Below, in pieces: positions 50,898 to 59,600 of a stretch of 64,000 bases of DNA (position 1 is the stretch's first letter; each line of letters opens with the position of its first letter). The translations under genes were made by a program, and so were the position numbers. Location of the stretch: positions 62,001-126,000 of the forward strand of contig JAZKFT010000012.1 in NCBI GenBank assembly GCA_040386335.1, written 5' to 3'. The stretch comes from JAZKFT01 sp040386335 (GTDB lineage: Bacteria; Bacteroidota; Bacteroidia; Chitinophagales; Chitinophagaceae). Under the pieces are notes generated by a model that had not been told where the DNA came from, made no database searches, and was given only the letters and a program-made list of their open reading frames with translations.

Positions 50898-52435
50898 TAT
50901 TTAATTTCTAGTGAAAGGTTGCTGCCTTTCTCAGCCTGGCTTAACACGTAATATTTATTGTTGAGGATAGCTGTGCTAATAAATCGGCTTTTTTCATCGG
51001 TTGTAAAATTAGGTTTTTCATGTTCTAATATTGATTTGAGTTCGGCTGACCCATGCTGAACAATACTGAATTTCCCATTCGCCTCTTTTTTTAGAAAAAA
51101 CATCTGCGATTCTAATTGCAACCGAAGTATGTCTTTTGTATCAGAACTGTTATACACCACAAGGTTCCTGGCTGTTGCGGCAACAAGCGTGCTCACTAAT
51201 GCACCCACGCCCAGGCCATACATAGCACTACCTGCCATCATCAGAATTTTGTTTAGTGGTTTCTCGCCCGATATCAGGATAGTTTGAACTTGCAAATACT
51301 GCCTGCCGCCTTTGTCAATGGAGCGTACTGTCAAATGTTTTATTTTCTGATTTTTGAACAGCGATGAAAATGGCAGACTTTTCCCGACTACTTGTCCATC
51401 GGTTGATGTTGCAAATAGTACATTTTTTTGTACCACAGTGTCCTCACGCCCGTCGTCGTTTTCTATGTCCAGTATTTTTTCCGCAATCAGGGTATTACAG
51501 GAAATAGTGTGTACTATAAACCTGTCCTTAGCGAGATAGGAAACAAGATATTTTTTTTCATGTTGAATAATAGAGAGATTGTCTGCTACAAGATCCTTTT
51601 CCGTACCTGTTATGCTTTTCATGGGAAACTGATGGTATATCACGGAGCTATCCAATGTGAAGAATCGTTGTACAAAGAGGCTGTCTTTTGTAATGTAAAA
51701 TAAATCAAGGGTGTCTTTGTAATTGTTTGTCCTTACCTGGAATGTTTGAAACGGGTCTTTCGCCTTTTGAAACTTAGTAAGATAATGAATATCAGATTCT
51801 TCAAGCAAGTCAGCCAATTGTTCATGTCGCATTTGAGTGAGGTTCGCTTCCAAACCGAATTGGGTGCGTTTCTTAACTACACCTTGTTCAATTGTGATAA
51901 CCGAAAATAATTTCCTGGCCTTTGCATAAGTAAATACTTGTAGACTACCAGGGAAACTGATCACCCTTAAAATTTTTTCCCCAATCAGTGGGTCAACAAT
52001 CCATTGTTCCGAAACACCGGATGCCGTGTTTAGACTATTCACTAGTATTCCCCCGGCATTTCGGTTTGAAAAAAATACATATTCACTGCCATTGTCTATT
52101 ACTCCACCAATGCATTTGAATTCGCTGCTAAAAAAATAGTTTGGCTTGTCCAGGTATTTAGGAATTTCTTTTATAGATGGGCCATAGTTGGTGTACCACC
52201 TGGGCTCGGTTGCCGCCCTGATAATATTACCGGAACTATCCAGGATCAACCTGCAAATAGAATCGTTTGATTCGTAGGAATAGCTGAGAATACCTTCCTG
52301 CGAATAAACCCTGGACGTGAATCCATCGACCTCATTCCATTTTGCTTTTACCGGAAATGAAAAAGGGATGTCTTTAATTTGGCTAAATAAGGTAACCTGG
52401 GAAAAACATAAACTCAATAACAGCAATAAACGCAT
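50897..52435 (-). CDS. Exported protein of unknown function
   Basis: 512 residues with a signal peptide (1-17, ending VTLFSQ). The rest is beta-rich, with no motif that I recognise. The text SNRNAGGILVNSLN and VEQWIVDPLIGEK-like stretches suggest a propeller. One hydrophobic stretch near 395-425 (ILMMAGSAMYGLGVGALVSTLVAA) could be a membrane helix. Upstream partner of smpB in one transcript. Somewhat A+T rich. Confidence 0.65.
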   Translation of the reverse strand: MRLLLLLSLCFSQVTLFSQIKDIPFSFPVKAKWNEVDGFTSRVYSQEGILSYSYESNDSICRLILDSSGNIIRAATEPRWYTNYGPSIKEIPKYLDKPNYFFSSEFKCIGGVIDNGSEYVFFSNRNAGGILVNSLNTASGVSEQWIVDPLIGEKILRVISFPGSLQVFTYAKARKLFSVITIEQGVVKKRTQFGLEANLTQMRHEQLADLLEESDIHYLTKFQKAKDPFQTFQVRTNNYKDTLDLFYITKDSLFVQRFFTLDSSVIYHQFPMKSITGTEKDLVADNLSIIQHEKKYLVSYLAKDRFIVHTISCNTLIAEKILDIENDDGREDTVVQKNVLFATSTDGQVVGKSLPFSSLFKNQKIKHLTVRSIDKGGRQYLQVQTILISGEKPLNKILMMAGSAMYGLGVGALVSTLVAATARNLVVYNSSDTKDILRLQLESQMFFLKKEANGKFSIVQHGSAELKSILEHEKPNFTTDEKSRFISTAILNNKYYVLSQAEKGSNLSLEIK

Positions 52436-52490
52436 GGTGTGTGGTTATTATAAAGAATAAGGGGAAGCCGATAGTAGCACAACATATGAA

Positions 52491-52506
52491 TCCCGTACAT
52501 ACGGGA
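52491..52506. repeat. Palindrome TCCCGTA-CA-TACGGGA
   Basis: Seven paired bases per arm and a two-base loop, 45 bp downstream of the accD stop. It may stop or protect the accD transcript. A similar TCCCGC-AATAA-GCGGGA lies at 58011-58027. Confidence 0.55.
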
Positions 52507-52550
52507 CCAATGTCGCCCGATTGTAGTGCAAAAGTTGACTATCAAAAAAA

Positions 52551-53492
52551 TCAGGATCTAAACAAATCCAGCATTACGGCCAGTTTGTCTTTTAAATCTT
52601 TGCGGTTCACAATAAAATCGAGGAAGCCATGCTCTAATAAGAATTCGCTGCGCTGAAAACCCTTTGGCAAGTCTTTTTTAATGGTTTCTTTAATAACCCT
52701 CGGGCCTGCAAAACCAATCAGGGCGTCGGGTTCCGCGATGATAATATCCCCGAGCATAGCAAAAGAAGCCGTGGTACCGCCAAAAGTGGGGTCGGTACAA
52801 AGACTGATATAAGGTATTTTGGCATCGCTGAGCTGGCTGAGCTTTCCGCTGGTTTTGGCGAGTTGCATCAGGCTGAATGCACTTTCCATCATACGGGCAC
52901 CGCCACTTTTGTTGATGATCATAAAAGGGATTCTATGCTCAATGCTATAATCAATGCCTCTCGATATTTTTTCACCCATCACACTTCCGAGGCTGCCACC
53001 GATAAATTCAAAATCCATACAGGCAGTTACGAGGTCGTGGCCGTGTAATTTTCCCACGGCTACACTGATGGAATCGTTGAGATCAGTTTTGGCATAGGTA
53101 TCCGTAAGGCGTTTACCGTATGGTTTAAGATCTGTAAAGCCGAGGAAATCCTTGGACCGGACATTGGCAAACAGTTCGGTGTATTCCTTATCGTCGTATA
53201 AAATATCGAAGTATTCTTCGCTGCCGATGCGGTGATGATAGGTGCATTTAGGGCAGGTGTAGAGATTTTCTTTTAGTTCCATTACCGTGCAGGTGTATTT
53301 GCAATTGGGGCATTTTATCCAAAGCCCATCGGGCGCATCCCGTTTTTCGGCAGTAGTGGTAACAATATTTTTGTGTTTCCGCTTAAACCAGCTTCGTTTT
53401 TCCTTTGCCTCTGCTGTTTCCAGTTCTTCGCCGGCAAGGTTAATTTCAAAATCGTCGATGGATTTTATTTTGTCTTTGTCTTTGTCGCTCAT
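52551..53492 (-). CDS. accD: Acetyl-CoA carboxylase carboxyltransferase, beta subunit
   Basis: 313 residues. N-terminal zinc ribbon with CPNCKYTC and CPKC (four Cys). The crotonase-like core follows with FEFIGGSLGSVMGEKI, NKSGGARMMES and FAGPRVIKET. It transfers the carboxyl group from biotin to acetyl-CoA in the first step of fatty acid synthesis, with AccA, AccB and AccC encoded elsewhere. It is separated from fba by a strong terminator, so it has its own promoter. Confidence 0.95.
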   Translation of the reverse strand: MSDKDKDKIKSIDDFEINLAGEELETAEAKEKRSWFKRKHKNIVTTTAEKRDAPDGLWIKCPNCKYTCTVMELKENLYTCPKCTYHHRIGSEEYFDILYDDKEYTELFANVRSKDFLGFTDLKPYGKRLTDTYAKTDLNDSISVAVGKLHGHDLVTACMDFEFIGGSLGSVMGEKISRGIDYSIEHRIPFMIINKSGGARMMESAFSLMQLAKTSGKLSQLSDAKIPYISLCTDPTFGGTTASFAMLGDIIIAEPDALIGFAGPRVIKETIKKDLPKGFQRSEFLLEHGFLDFIVNRKDLKDKLAVMLDLFRS

Positions 53493-53683
53493 GGTCTTAA
53501 TTTCTGTTTGCCAAAAAATTGGCTGTTTTAAGAAGAAAAGGGCCTTTCGTTGAAACGAAAGGATATAAAACCGGGCTGTGGGTGTGAATGATCAACCGGG
53601 GTTTTCGGTTGTATCTCCAGGTCGCAGGTTATTGAATGTATCAAAAAATGACGACAATCGTTACTGCTTCCATATTCAAATAT
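53493..53683. promoter_or_regulatory. accD leader with perfect inverted repeat
   Basis: Part of the 315-bp gene-free stretch 53493-53807. CCTTTCGTT-GA-AACGAAAGG (53543-53562) is a 9-bp perfect palindrome 51 bp ahead of accD. On the minus strand TATATCC stands directly before it, so it overlaps or abuts a likely promoter and could be an operator. Beyond the terminator (53718-53807) only word-repeat spacer was seen. Confidence 0.45.
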
Positions 53684-53717
53684 AAAAAACCTGTCCACAA
53701 AAGAAGACAGGTTTTTT
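53684..53717. terminator. Strong bidirectional intrinsic terminator
   Basis: AAAAAACCTGTC (53684-53695) pairs perfectly with GACAGGTTTTTT (53706-53717) around a ten-base loop. Read on the minus strand it gives a GC-containing stem and a T run, about 90 bp after the fba stop. It ends fba transcription before accD. Confidence 0.85.
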
Positions 53718-53807
53718 ATACCGGTTATTTTATGTTTTTCTGCTGGTAGTGGTCATATTACAGGTGTAAAAGCCAATGAACCAATTACTTATTAACCAAT
53801 CAACTAA

Positions 53808-54875
53808 CTACGCATTCCGGTTAATGCAATTCAGATCGTCGAAAGCCACTTCCAGGCGTTTGATCAATGACTCTTCACCTTTACGCAGCCATACACGTGG
53901 GTCGTAATGCTTTTTATTGGGTTTGTCGGCCCCGTCAGGATTACCCAACTGGCCCTGCAGATAACCTTCGTATTTTTTATAGTTCTCCAAAATGCCTTCC
54001 CAGAATGCCCATTGCAGATCGGTATCGATATTCATTTTAATAGCACCATAACCGATCGCTTCACGGATCTGGTTTTGCGGCGAACCACTGCCACCATGGA
54101 ATACAAAGAATACGGGCTTAGGACCTGTGCCCAGTTCTTTTTCAATATACACCTGGCTGTTGTGCAAAATTTCAGGACGTAGTTCCACATTGCCCGGTTT
54201 GTACACACCATGCACATTACCAAAAGCCGCGGCCACAGTAAACAGTTTACCCACTTTGCTCAGTTCGGTGTAAGAATAGGCCACGTGTTGCGGCTGGGTG
54301 TATAGCTTGTCGTTTTCCACATCGCTGTTATCCACGCCATCTTCTTCGCCTCCGGTTACCCCTAACTCTATTTCGATGCTCATGCCGAGCGGCGCCATGC
54401 GCTTATAAAATTCCACCGAAGTATGGATGTTTTCTTCAATTGGCTCCTCGCTCAGGTCCAGCATATGGCTGCTGTAAAGGGGCTGTCCTTTTTCTTTGTA
54501 GAATTGTTCCCCGGCATCTATTAACCCGCTCACCCAGGGAAGCCATTTTTTTGCCGCATGATCTGTATGCAGGATGACTGGTACACCATAATGTTTAGCC
54601 ACGTTATGGATATGTAAAGCACCCGAAATACCACCGGAAATATTGCCCTGCAACTTATCGTTAGGCATCCCTTTACCAGCTACAAACTGTGCACCGCCGT
54701 TACTAAATTGGATAATAACGGGAGAATTTACTTTAGCTGCTGTTTCTAAAGTAGCGTTGATGGTGTTGGTGCCAATGCAATTAACAGCAGGCAACGCAAA
54801 CTGGTTGTCCTTTGCGTCGTTGTAAATTGCCTCCAGCTCTTCGCCAAATAAAACTCCGGCTCTGTATTTTCCCAT
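53808..54875 (-). CDS. fba: Class II fructose-bisphosphate aldolase
   Basis: 355 residues, full length class IIA. Zinc His in VILHTDHAAKKWLPW, GVTGGEEDGVDN, FGNVHGVYKPGNV, and the phosphate site FHGGSGSP and NIDTDLQ. It cleaves fructose 1,6-bisphosphate in glycolysis and runs in reverse in gluconeogenesis. TACATTTG (54932-54925 on the minus strand) is an exact -7 box, 50 bp upstream. Followed by a strong terminator. Confidence 0.96.
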   Translation of the reverse strand: MGKYRAGVLFGEELEAIYNDAKDNQFALPAVNCIGTNTINATLETAAKVNSPVIIQFSNGGAQFVAGKGMPNDKLQGNISGGISGALHIHNVAKHYGVPVILHTDHAAKKWLPWVSGLIDAGEQFYKEKGQPLYSSHMLDLSEEPIEENIHTSVEFYKRMAPLGMSIEIELGVTGGEEDGVDNSDVENDKLYTQPQHVAYSYTELSKVGKLFTVAAAFGNVHGVYKPGNVELRPEILHNSQVYIEKELGTGPKPVFFVFHGGSGSPQNQIREAIGYGAIKMNIDTDLQWAFWEGILENYKKYEGYLQGQLGNPDGADKPNKKHYDPRVWLRKGEESLIKRLEVAFDDLNCINRNA

Positions 54876-54924
54876 GGTGTAATTTTTTAGTGTTTAATTA
54901 ATTAGTTGGTTGATGGTAGGTGGA

Positions 54925-54932
54925 CAAATGTA
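54925..54932 (-). promoter_or_regulatory. Putative fba -7 element TACATTTG
   Basis: Exact TAnnTTTG match on the minus strand, 50 bp before the fba start. No clear -33 element. Confidence 0.4.
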
Positions 54933-55027
54933 AGTGATTGACCAATGAATAAGAACAGGTGGAAAAAATGGGTATTTTTTCTTTTTACAGCAAATTTATT
55001 AGCAGGGACCGAGCTGCCTGGCTAAGT

Positions 55028-55035
55028 TACATTTG
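55028..55035 (+). promoter_or_regulatory. Putative -7 element TACATTTG before ecsC-like gene
   Basis: Exact TAnnTTTG match 26 bp ahead of the ATG at 55061. The -33 side is not recognisable. Confidence 0.4.
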
Positions 55036-55060
55036 TACCGGATAAATAAAAACCAGGCAC

Positions 55061-55789
55061 ATGAATTATTACGAGAAAAAAGTAAACACAGAAATGACCG
55101 CCTGGCAAAAGCAAATGCTGAGCAAACCCTCATTTTTTAATAAGCTATCCAAAAGAATCCAGGCAAAGATCAATAGCTGGATCCCTGAAAAGATCCATAA
55201 AGCCATTACGGAAACCATTAAGCAAATGGTGCGTGGCGTACTGTTTGGGGCGAAACATACCACGGCAGATTCGCTTACCAATGCCACGCTGCAATTACGG
55301 GAAGCGGGGGTACAGCAGCGGATAGATTTTTACCGCAAGACCGCAGCCGTAGAGGGCGGTATCACCGGGGCCGGCGGCATATTATTGGGGCTGGCTGACT
55401 TTCCGATCCTGATCGGCATTAAAATAAAGCTGCTTTTCGATATAGCATCGCTTTATGGTTTTGATGTGGATGATTATAAAGAGCGGGTCTACATCCTGCA
55501 TATTTTCGAACTGGCTTTTTCCAGCCACGAGCACCGGCGCAATGTGTACCTGAAAATGACAGATTGGGAGCAAAAGAGTAAAAACCTGCCGGATGATATC
55601 AACCAGTTTGAATGGCGGCTTTTTCAGCAGGAATACAGGGATTATATCGACCTGGCAAAAATGGCCCAGTTAATTCCGGTGATAGGAGCACCTGTAGGTA
55701 TCGTGGTGAATTACCGGCTGATAAAAAAACTGGGCATTACCGCTATGAATGCCTACCGGATGCGGTTGTTGCAAAAGGAACTTGTGTAA
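55061..55789 (+). CDS. EcsC family protein
   Basis: 242 residues. The EcsC pattern is clear: ADSLTNATLQLREAGV, AAVEGGITGAGGILLGLADFPILIGIKIKLLFDIASLYGFD split over residues about 85-135, and HIFELAFSSHEHR. The first 60 residues are basic and helical. EcsC proteins are membrane-associated with unknown biochemical roles. The next gene follows after 46 bp in the same direction. Confidence 0.85.
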   Translation: MNYYEKKVNTEMTAWQKQMLSKPSFFNKLSKRIQAKINSWIPEKIHKAITETIKQMVRGVLFGAKHTTADSLTNATLQLREAGVQQRIDFYRKTAAVEGGITGAGGILLGLADFPILIGIKIKLLFDIASLYGFDVDDYKERVYILHIFELAFSSHEHRRNVYLKMTDWEQKSKNLPDDINQFEWRLFQQEYRDYIDLAKMAQLIPVIGAPVGIVVNYRLIKKLGITAMNAYRMRLLQKELV

Positions 55790-55835
55790 AGCTGGCATAT
55801 TTTTTATAGCTGATTCCATCTAAAACACCCACTTC

Positions 55836-56222
55836 ATGAATCTGCAAACACAAATCATTTGGCTATTTGTACTGGCCATTCCCATTGCATGTATCGCCTG
55901 GACGGTAACCCATGAAGAAGTGTTTAGAGAGCCGCGGGAATATTGCATTGGCCGATCGAAGAATTGTAAATCTATCTGGGAGCGTAAGTTTTTTTATCTC
56001 TTTACCTGCGAGTATTGTTTCAGCCATTATGTTGTAATATTCATGCTCATCATTACAAAATTCACATTGCTGTACACGGGTTGGCGCGGCTATCTCATAG
56101 CAGGTTTTTCATTGGTGTGGATTGCGAATTTGTATATGAGCCTGTTTGGTAGATTGAGAATAGTTATCAAGAAAGAAAAAACGGAAATCGAACTAAAAGA
56201 AGAGGTATTGAAAGAGAAATAA
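55836..56222 (+). CDS. Small membrane protein with Cys pairs (DUF1360-like)
   Basis: 128 residues. N-terminal helix (IIWLFVLAIPIACIAWTV), then EYCIGRSKNC, FTCEYCFSHYVVIFMLI and a further helix at about 85-105. The CxxC before a conserved aromatic recalls DUF1360 proteins. The C-terminal tail is highly charged (EIELKEEVLKEK). Probably in one transcript with the EcsC-type gene. Function unknown. Confidence 0.6.
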   Translation: MNLQTQIIWLFVLAIPIACIAWTVTHEEVFREPREYCIGRSKNCKSIWERKFFYLFTCEYCFSHYVVIFMLIITKFTLLYTGWRGYLIAGFSLVWIANLYMSLFGRLRIVIKKEKTEIELKEEVLKEK

Positions 56223-56263
56223 ATGCAGGTTGAAAGGATGAAACAGTATTAGAATGACTGAAC

Positions 56264-56533
56264 CTAGCGTAGGTTAAAGAATGACAATATACTTAATAAA
56301 ATAAAAAAACACCCACCGACAATTGATCCATATTTATGGACCATTCCTCCTCCGTAAGAAGTTTTCCCCCAACTTAATCCCAGAGTTAAACTGAAAATCC
56401 CCATGCCTAAATATGTAAGACCGTTCTTAAAATTGGCACCTTCATTCGAAGATTTTTCCTGGCTAAGCCCTAAACATAAAATAAATATTCCCAATCCCAA
56501 AAACAATAAAGTATACCTGGTTTTCTTACTCAT
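56264..56533 (-). CDS. Small multi-pass membrane protein
   Basis: 89 residues with three hydrophobic stretches (YTLLFLGLGIFILCLGL, YLGMGIFSLTLGLSWG, IVGGCFFILLSILSF). The first two are alike (LGLGIFILCLGLS and LGMGIFSLTLGLS), so the protein contains an internal repeat. No known family. It lies 34 bp downstream of the DUF6624 gene on the same strand and may be the third gene of that unit. Confidence 0.6.
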   Translation of the reverse strand: MSKKTRYTLLFLGLGIFILCLGLSQEKSSNEGANFKNGLTYLGMGIFSLTLGLSWGKTSYGGGMVHKYGSIVGGCFFILLSILSFFNLR

Positions 56534-56567
56534 CTAACCTATAATTTGCTTGGTGCATCGGGCGTTA

Positions 56568-57203
56568 TTAGCCTTTTTTTGTACTGTCAATTTTGACATC
56601 AGCCGGTTTATTGAGTCGATCCTTGTTCATTTCATAAAACATATCATCACATTTTTTCAGGTACTCTTTGATAGGAGGTAGCCCTACCGAAAGTCTTCGG
56701 GTATCCAAATTCAATGTGTCGGCACAAGGCTTGATCTTAGTTCCGCTTTGGCCCATATTTACCTGTGTTCCGTAGATCTGTTGTTTGCCTTCGTTAATAT
56801 TTATTCTATCAATCAGGTAGGCATAGTTTTGACCCGAAGCGTTTTTCTTGTCCACCTGGATTTTCATCAGGTCCAAAACCCGCTTCTGAAACAGGACATC
56901 AAAATCGCTGTGCTGAACCAGCATCCAGTAGTTGTTGGAGCTTTCCTTGCCTACCAGGTCATAGCCGGGGAAGCCATAGGTGTCAGCAATGTTTTTTACA
57001 AGGGGGAAATTTGTACGAATGATTCTTTTAAAGGCCCGTTCAGCACTGTCTGCATTTTTTAGTTGTAATGGACTTTGGTCTTCGTCTCTAAGGCTGTCTA
57101 TTTGTTTGGAGAGTGTGATATTTAATTTTTCAGTTTGCCCAATAGCCACAACTCCTGCCATAGTAAAGGCCATTACCAAAGCGGTTAATTTAAAGTGTCG
57201 CAT
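56568..57203 (-). CDS. Exported DUF6624 protein
   Basis: 211 residues from the ATG at 57203. The signal peptide (LTALVMAFTMAGVVAIGQ) is followed by FPLVKNIADTYGFPGYDLVG, NNYWMLVQHSDFDVLFQKRVLDLM in two conserved blocks, AYLIDRI and QQIYGTQ. This is the DUF6624 pattern known from Bacteroidota and Actinobacteria. Function unknown. An upstream frame to 57251 would place extra residues ahead of the signal. It follows the 23-residue-repeat protein on one transcript. Confidence 0.75.
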   Translation of the reverse strand: MRHFKLTALVMAFTMAGVVAIGQTEKLNITLSKQIDSLRDEDQSPLQLKNADSAERAFKRIIRTNFPLVKNIADTYGFPGYDLVGKESSNNYWMLVQHSDFDVLFQKRVLDLMKIQVDKKNASGQNYAYLIDRININEGKQQIYGTQVNMGQSGTKIKPCADTLNLDTRRLSVGLPPIKEYLKKCDDMFYEMNKDRLNKPADVKIDSTKKG

Positions 57204-57253
57204 CATGTTGAGGTTTTGCCTAAAACGGCTGGACCTGGCAAAAAGTATCATGA

Positions 57254-57940
57254 TCAGTAGAGTACATAGGTAATGCCATTCACCGCCTGCCGCATTTGGC
57301 CGGACTTAAGCCCGCCACCATAACCAGGTCTGTCAAAGGAAGTGTACCAACTATAGGTGGTGCCACCGATCGTTTTAATCTTTCCCTTGATAAGCTTATC
57401 ATCAAAAGATGAGTAATAAGTAATGGGTGAATTGCCGATTAATTTTATTTTCCCTTTAAATGCCTCGTTCTCATAAGCACCATAATAATCCACCTGCAAC
57501 ATCCCCATGGTTTTTACTTTACCCTGCAGGGCCTTATTGTCAAAATTAGAAAAGTAGTCAAACTGCTGCGAACCTACCGATCTGATCTTGCCCATTTTGA
57601 ATGGCATGGAACCGGCACCATAATAGGTGATCTCTGACGAACCGATGGTCTTCACTTTGCCCCTCGCGGCAGAATCGGCCTCTTGCCCATAAAAAGCCAC
57701 ACGTCCCGGGTAGGGTTGCAGTTTTGGTGAATAGTAGTTACTGTTTCGCAGCGATTGTTCCTCAGTACCCCATTCCAGCACCCTGCCATCATCTGATACG
57801 CGGATAAGGACATTTCCATCCGTTATAAACGAAAAATAAGAGAACTGTGTAGCACCTGAAAAATTAACCTGTGCCAATTGCTGGGCACCAACTGCGATAA
57901 CCATCGCCAGGAACAAGATTGATAGAGAAATTTTTTTCAT
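57254..57940 (-). CDS. Exported protein with five 23-residue repeats
   Basis: 228 residues with a signal peptide (1-19, ending VGAQ). The middle part (about 95-210) consists of five repeats of about 23 residues, each starting GK(V/I)K.(I/M)G and continuing with a Tyr/Phe pair and an acidic turn, as in PITYYSSFDDKLIK. The likely shape is a small beta-solenoid or propeller on the cell surface or in the periplasm. The family is unknown to me. First gene of a unit with DUF6624. Confidence 0.7.
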   Translation of the reverse strand: MKKISLSILFLAMVIAVGAQQLAQVNFSGATQFSYFSFITDGNVLIRVSDDGRVLEWGTEEQSLRNSNYYSPKLQPYPGRVAFYGQEADSAARGKVKTIGSSEITYYGAGSMPFKMGKIRSVGSQQFDYFSNFDNKALQGKVKTMGMLQVDYYGAYENEAFKGKIKLIGNSPITYYSSFDDKLIKGKIKTIGGTTYSWYTSFDRPGYGGGLKSGQMRQAVNGITYVLY

Positions 57941-58010
57941 GGTCTTTTTGGGTTGAGGGGGATTTTAAACCTCTTGCAAAGTACAGCTTTGCTGTAAAAA
58001 TACGGTCCAA

Positions 58011-58027
58011 TCCCGCAATAAGCGGGA
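58011..58027. repeat. Palindrome TCCCGC-AATAA-GCGGGA
   Basis: Six paired bases per arm, in the spacer upstream of the 23-residue-repeat gene. Related in form to TCCCGTA-CA-TACGGGA at 52491. Further on, 58108-58141 is an AAATTTGAAATTT word repeat. Confidence 0.5.
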
Positions 58028-58146
58028 CAAGTTATTCGACGTGCAATTTTCAACCCCGTAACAAACGGACCAGGGATCGCTCGTTTAAAACGCCAGTCTC
58101 CCGTACTTCAAATTTGAAATTTGAAATTTTAAATTTCAAATTGATG

Positions 58147-59472
58147 CTACATTTTTATCGCCCACTCCTGAAGCATCGTTCTCCCCAATAAAGCGCTGGC
58201 TTCTGAATCACCTTTGAAGCGTTCTTTTTTAGGGTTCCATTGCAAAGGACGTTTCAGCTCGTAAGCAATATTGCCCAGCGTGCAAACCGATGCAGTACGA
58301 TGTCCTGTTTCCACATCACTGACGGGTTTATTTCGGGTGCGCATAGCCTTCAAAAAGTCTTTGTAATGGTTTTCGCTTTTGTACACATGCTTCTCTGATT
58401 CACCGATTATTTTGTCTTTTAATGATACAGGCGTCGTTTCCAGTTTCCCCCTGCCAACTCTTATTTCCCCTTCGGTACCGGTAAATAAAACGGCATTGTT
58501 CCATTCCCATTTTTCGTGGGTCATCACCACACCGTTCTCATATTTGTAGGTTAAAACCGGGTAGTCATTGCCATTAGGAGCAATGATCTCCACCGGGCCG
58601 CTTTCATCCATATTCAGCGCCCATTGCGCTATGTCGAACATATGCGCGCCCCAATCGGTTACCATACCACCTCCAAACTCCTTGTAGTTGCGCCAGTTGG
58701 GGTAAACATCTTTGCTAAGCGGTGGTGCCAGTTCTGCATTAAAATTCTTGTATTCGTTGGGTCCCAGCCAGGCTTTCCAATCCAGGCCCGCGGGTATTGT
58801 CTCAGCGGGTAAATTATAGGGGGTAGGAGGTGGCCCTACATTTACTTTAACGCTTTTGATATCGCCGATATAACCGTTACGTACCAACTCTACAGCCTGC
58901 CGGAATTCCGGCCAGGAACGCTGCATATTCCCGGTTTGGAAAACACGTTTGTGCTTACGGGTGGCATCCACCATGGCCCGGCCTTCTATGATTGTCAGGG
59001 ATAAAGGTTTTTCGCAGTAAATATCTTTACCGGCTTCGGCAGCCAATACGGCCATCACAGCATGCCAGTGGTCGGGTGTGGCAATCACAACGGCATCCAC
59101 GTCTTTCCTGGCCAGCAATTCCCTGAAATCGTTGTAAACCGGAATTTCGGGATAGCTGCCCAGTGATGGATTTTTTTCGTACACCCATTTTACTTTATCC
59201 AGCATCCTCGTTGCCTTGTCTTTATACACTTCACTGATGCCTGCAACCCTTGTTTCATTGGTGGTCAGAAAAGAGTTGACGAGCAGCGGGCCTTGTTTGC
59301 CACAGCCTATATACCCCAAAGAAATAATATCGCTGGGTGGGATATATGAACTGCCGTCCGACCGTTTTCCCCCCAACACAAAACGGGGCACGATCATAAA
59401 TCCGGCAAGGGCTGTAGCCGTCTGTTTAATAAAATTTCTGCGGCTATTGTCTGCCAGGGGTTTCTTTTGCAT
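58147..59472 (-). CDS. Tat-exported Gfo/Idh/MocA oxidoreductase
   Basis: 441 residues from the ATG at 59472. It starts with a twin-arginine signal (NSRRNFIKQTATALAGF). The Rossmann part has LGYIGCGKQGPLLV, ATPDHWHAVMAVLAAEAGKD and the hallmark YCEKPLS. The C-terminal domain has GGGMVTDWGAHMFDIAQWAL. This Bacteroidota branch acts on sugars in the periplasm with a bound NAD(P). The substrate is unknown. The frame stays open up to 59685, but that part overlaps spacer and the neighbouring gene, so the Tat start is preferred. Confidence 0.88.
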   Translation of the reverse strand: MQKKPLADNSRRNFIKQTATALAGFMIVPRFVLGGKRSDGSSYIPPSDIISLGYIGCGKQGPLLVNSFLTTNETRVAGISEVYKDKATRMLDKVKWVYEKNPSLGSYPEIPVYNDFRELLARKDVDAVVIATPDHWHAVMAVLAAEAGKDIYCEKPLSLTIIEGRAMVDATRKHKRVFQTGNMQRSWPEFRQAVELVRNGYIGDIKSVKVNVGPPPTPYNLPAETIPAGLDWKAWLGPNEYKNFNAELAPPLSKDVYPNWRNYKEFGGGMVTDWGAHMFDIAQWALNMDESGPVEIIAPNGNDYPVLTYKYENGVVMTHEKWEWNNAVLFTGTEGEIRVGRGKLETTPVSLKDKIIGESEKHVYKSENHYKDFLKAMRTRNKPVSDVETGHRTASVCTLGNIAYELKRPLQWNPKKERFKGDSEASALLGRTMLQEWAIKM

Positions 59473-59600
59473 ATGGTCGATGTTATTAAATGAAGCAATA
59501 CCGTTCGGCAATATACAACGTCGGCCCGCTTCATTAACGAATATTGAAAAGAATTCCGGGCATAAAGCGCCAGGCCCCGGTGGTGTTATGTGAACTTGTG

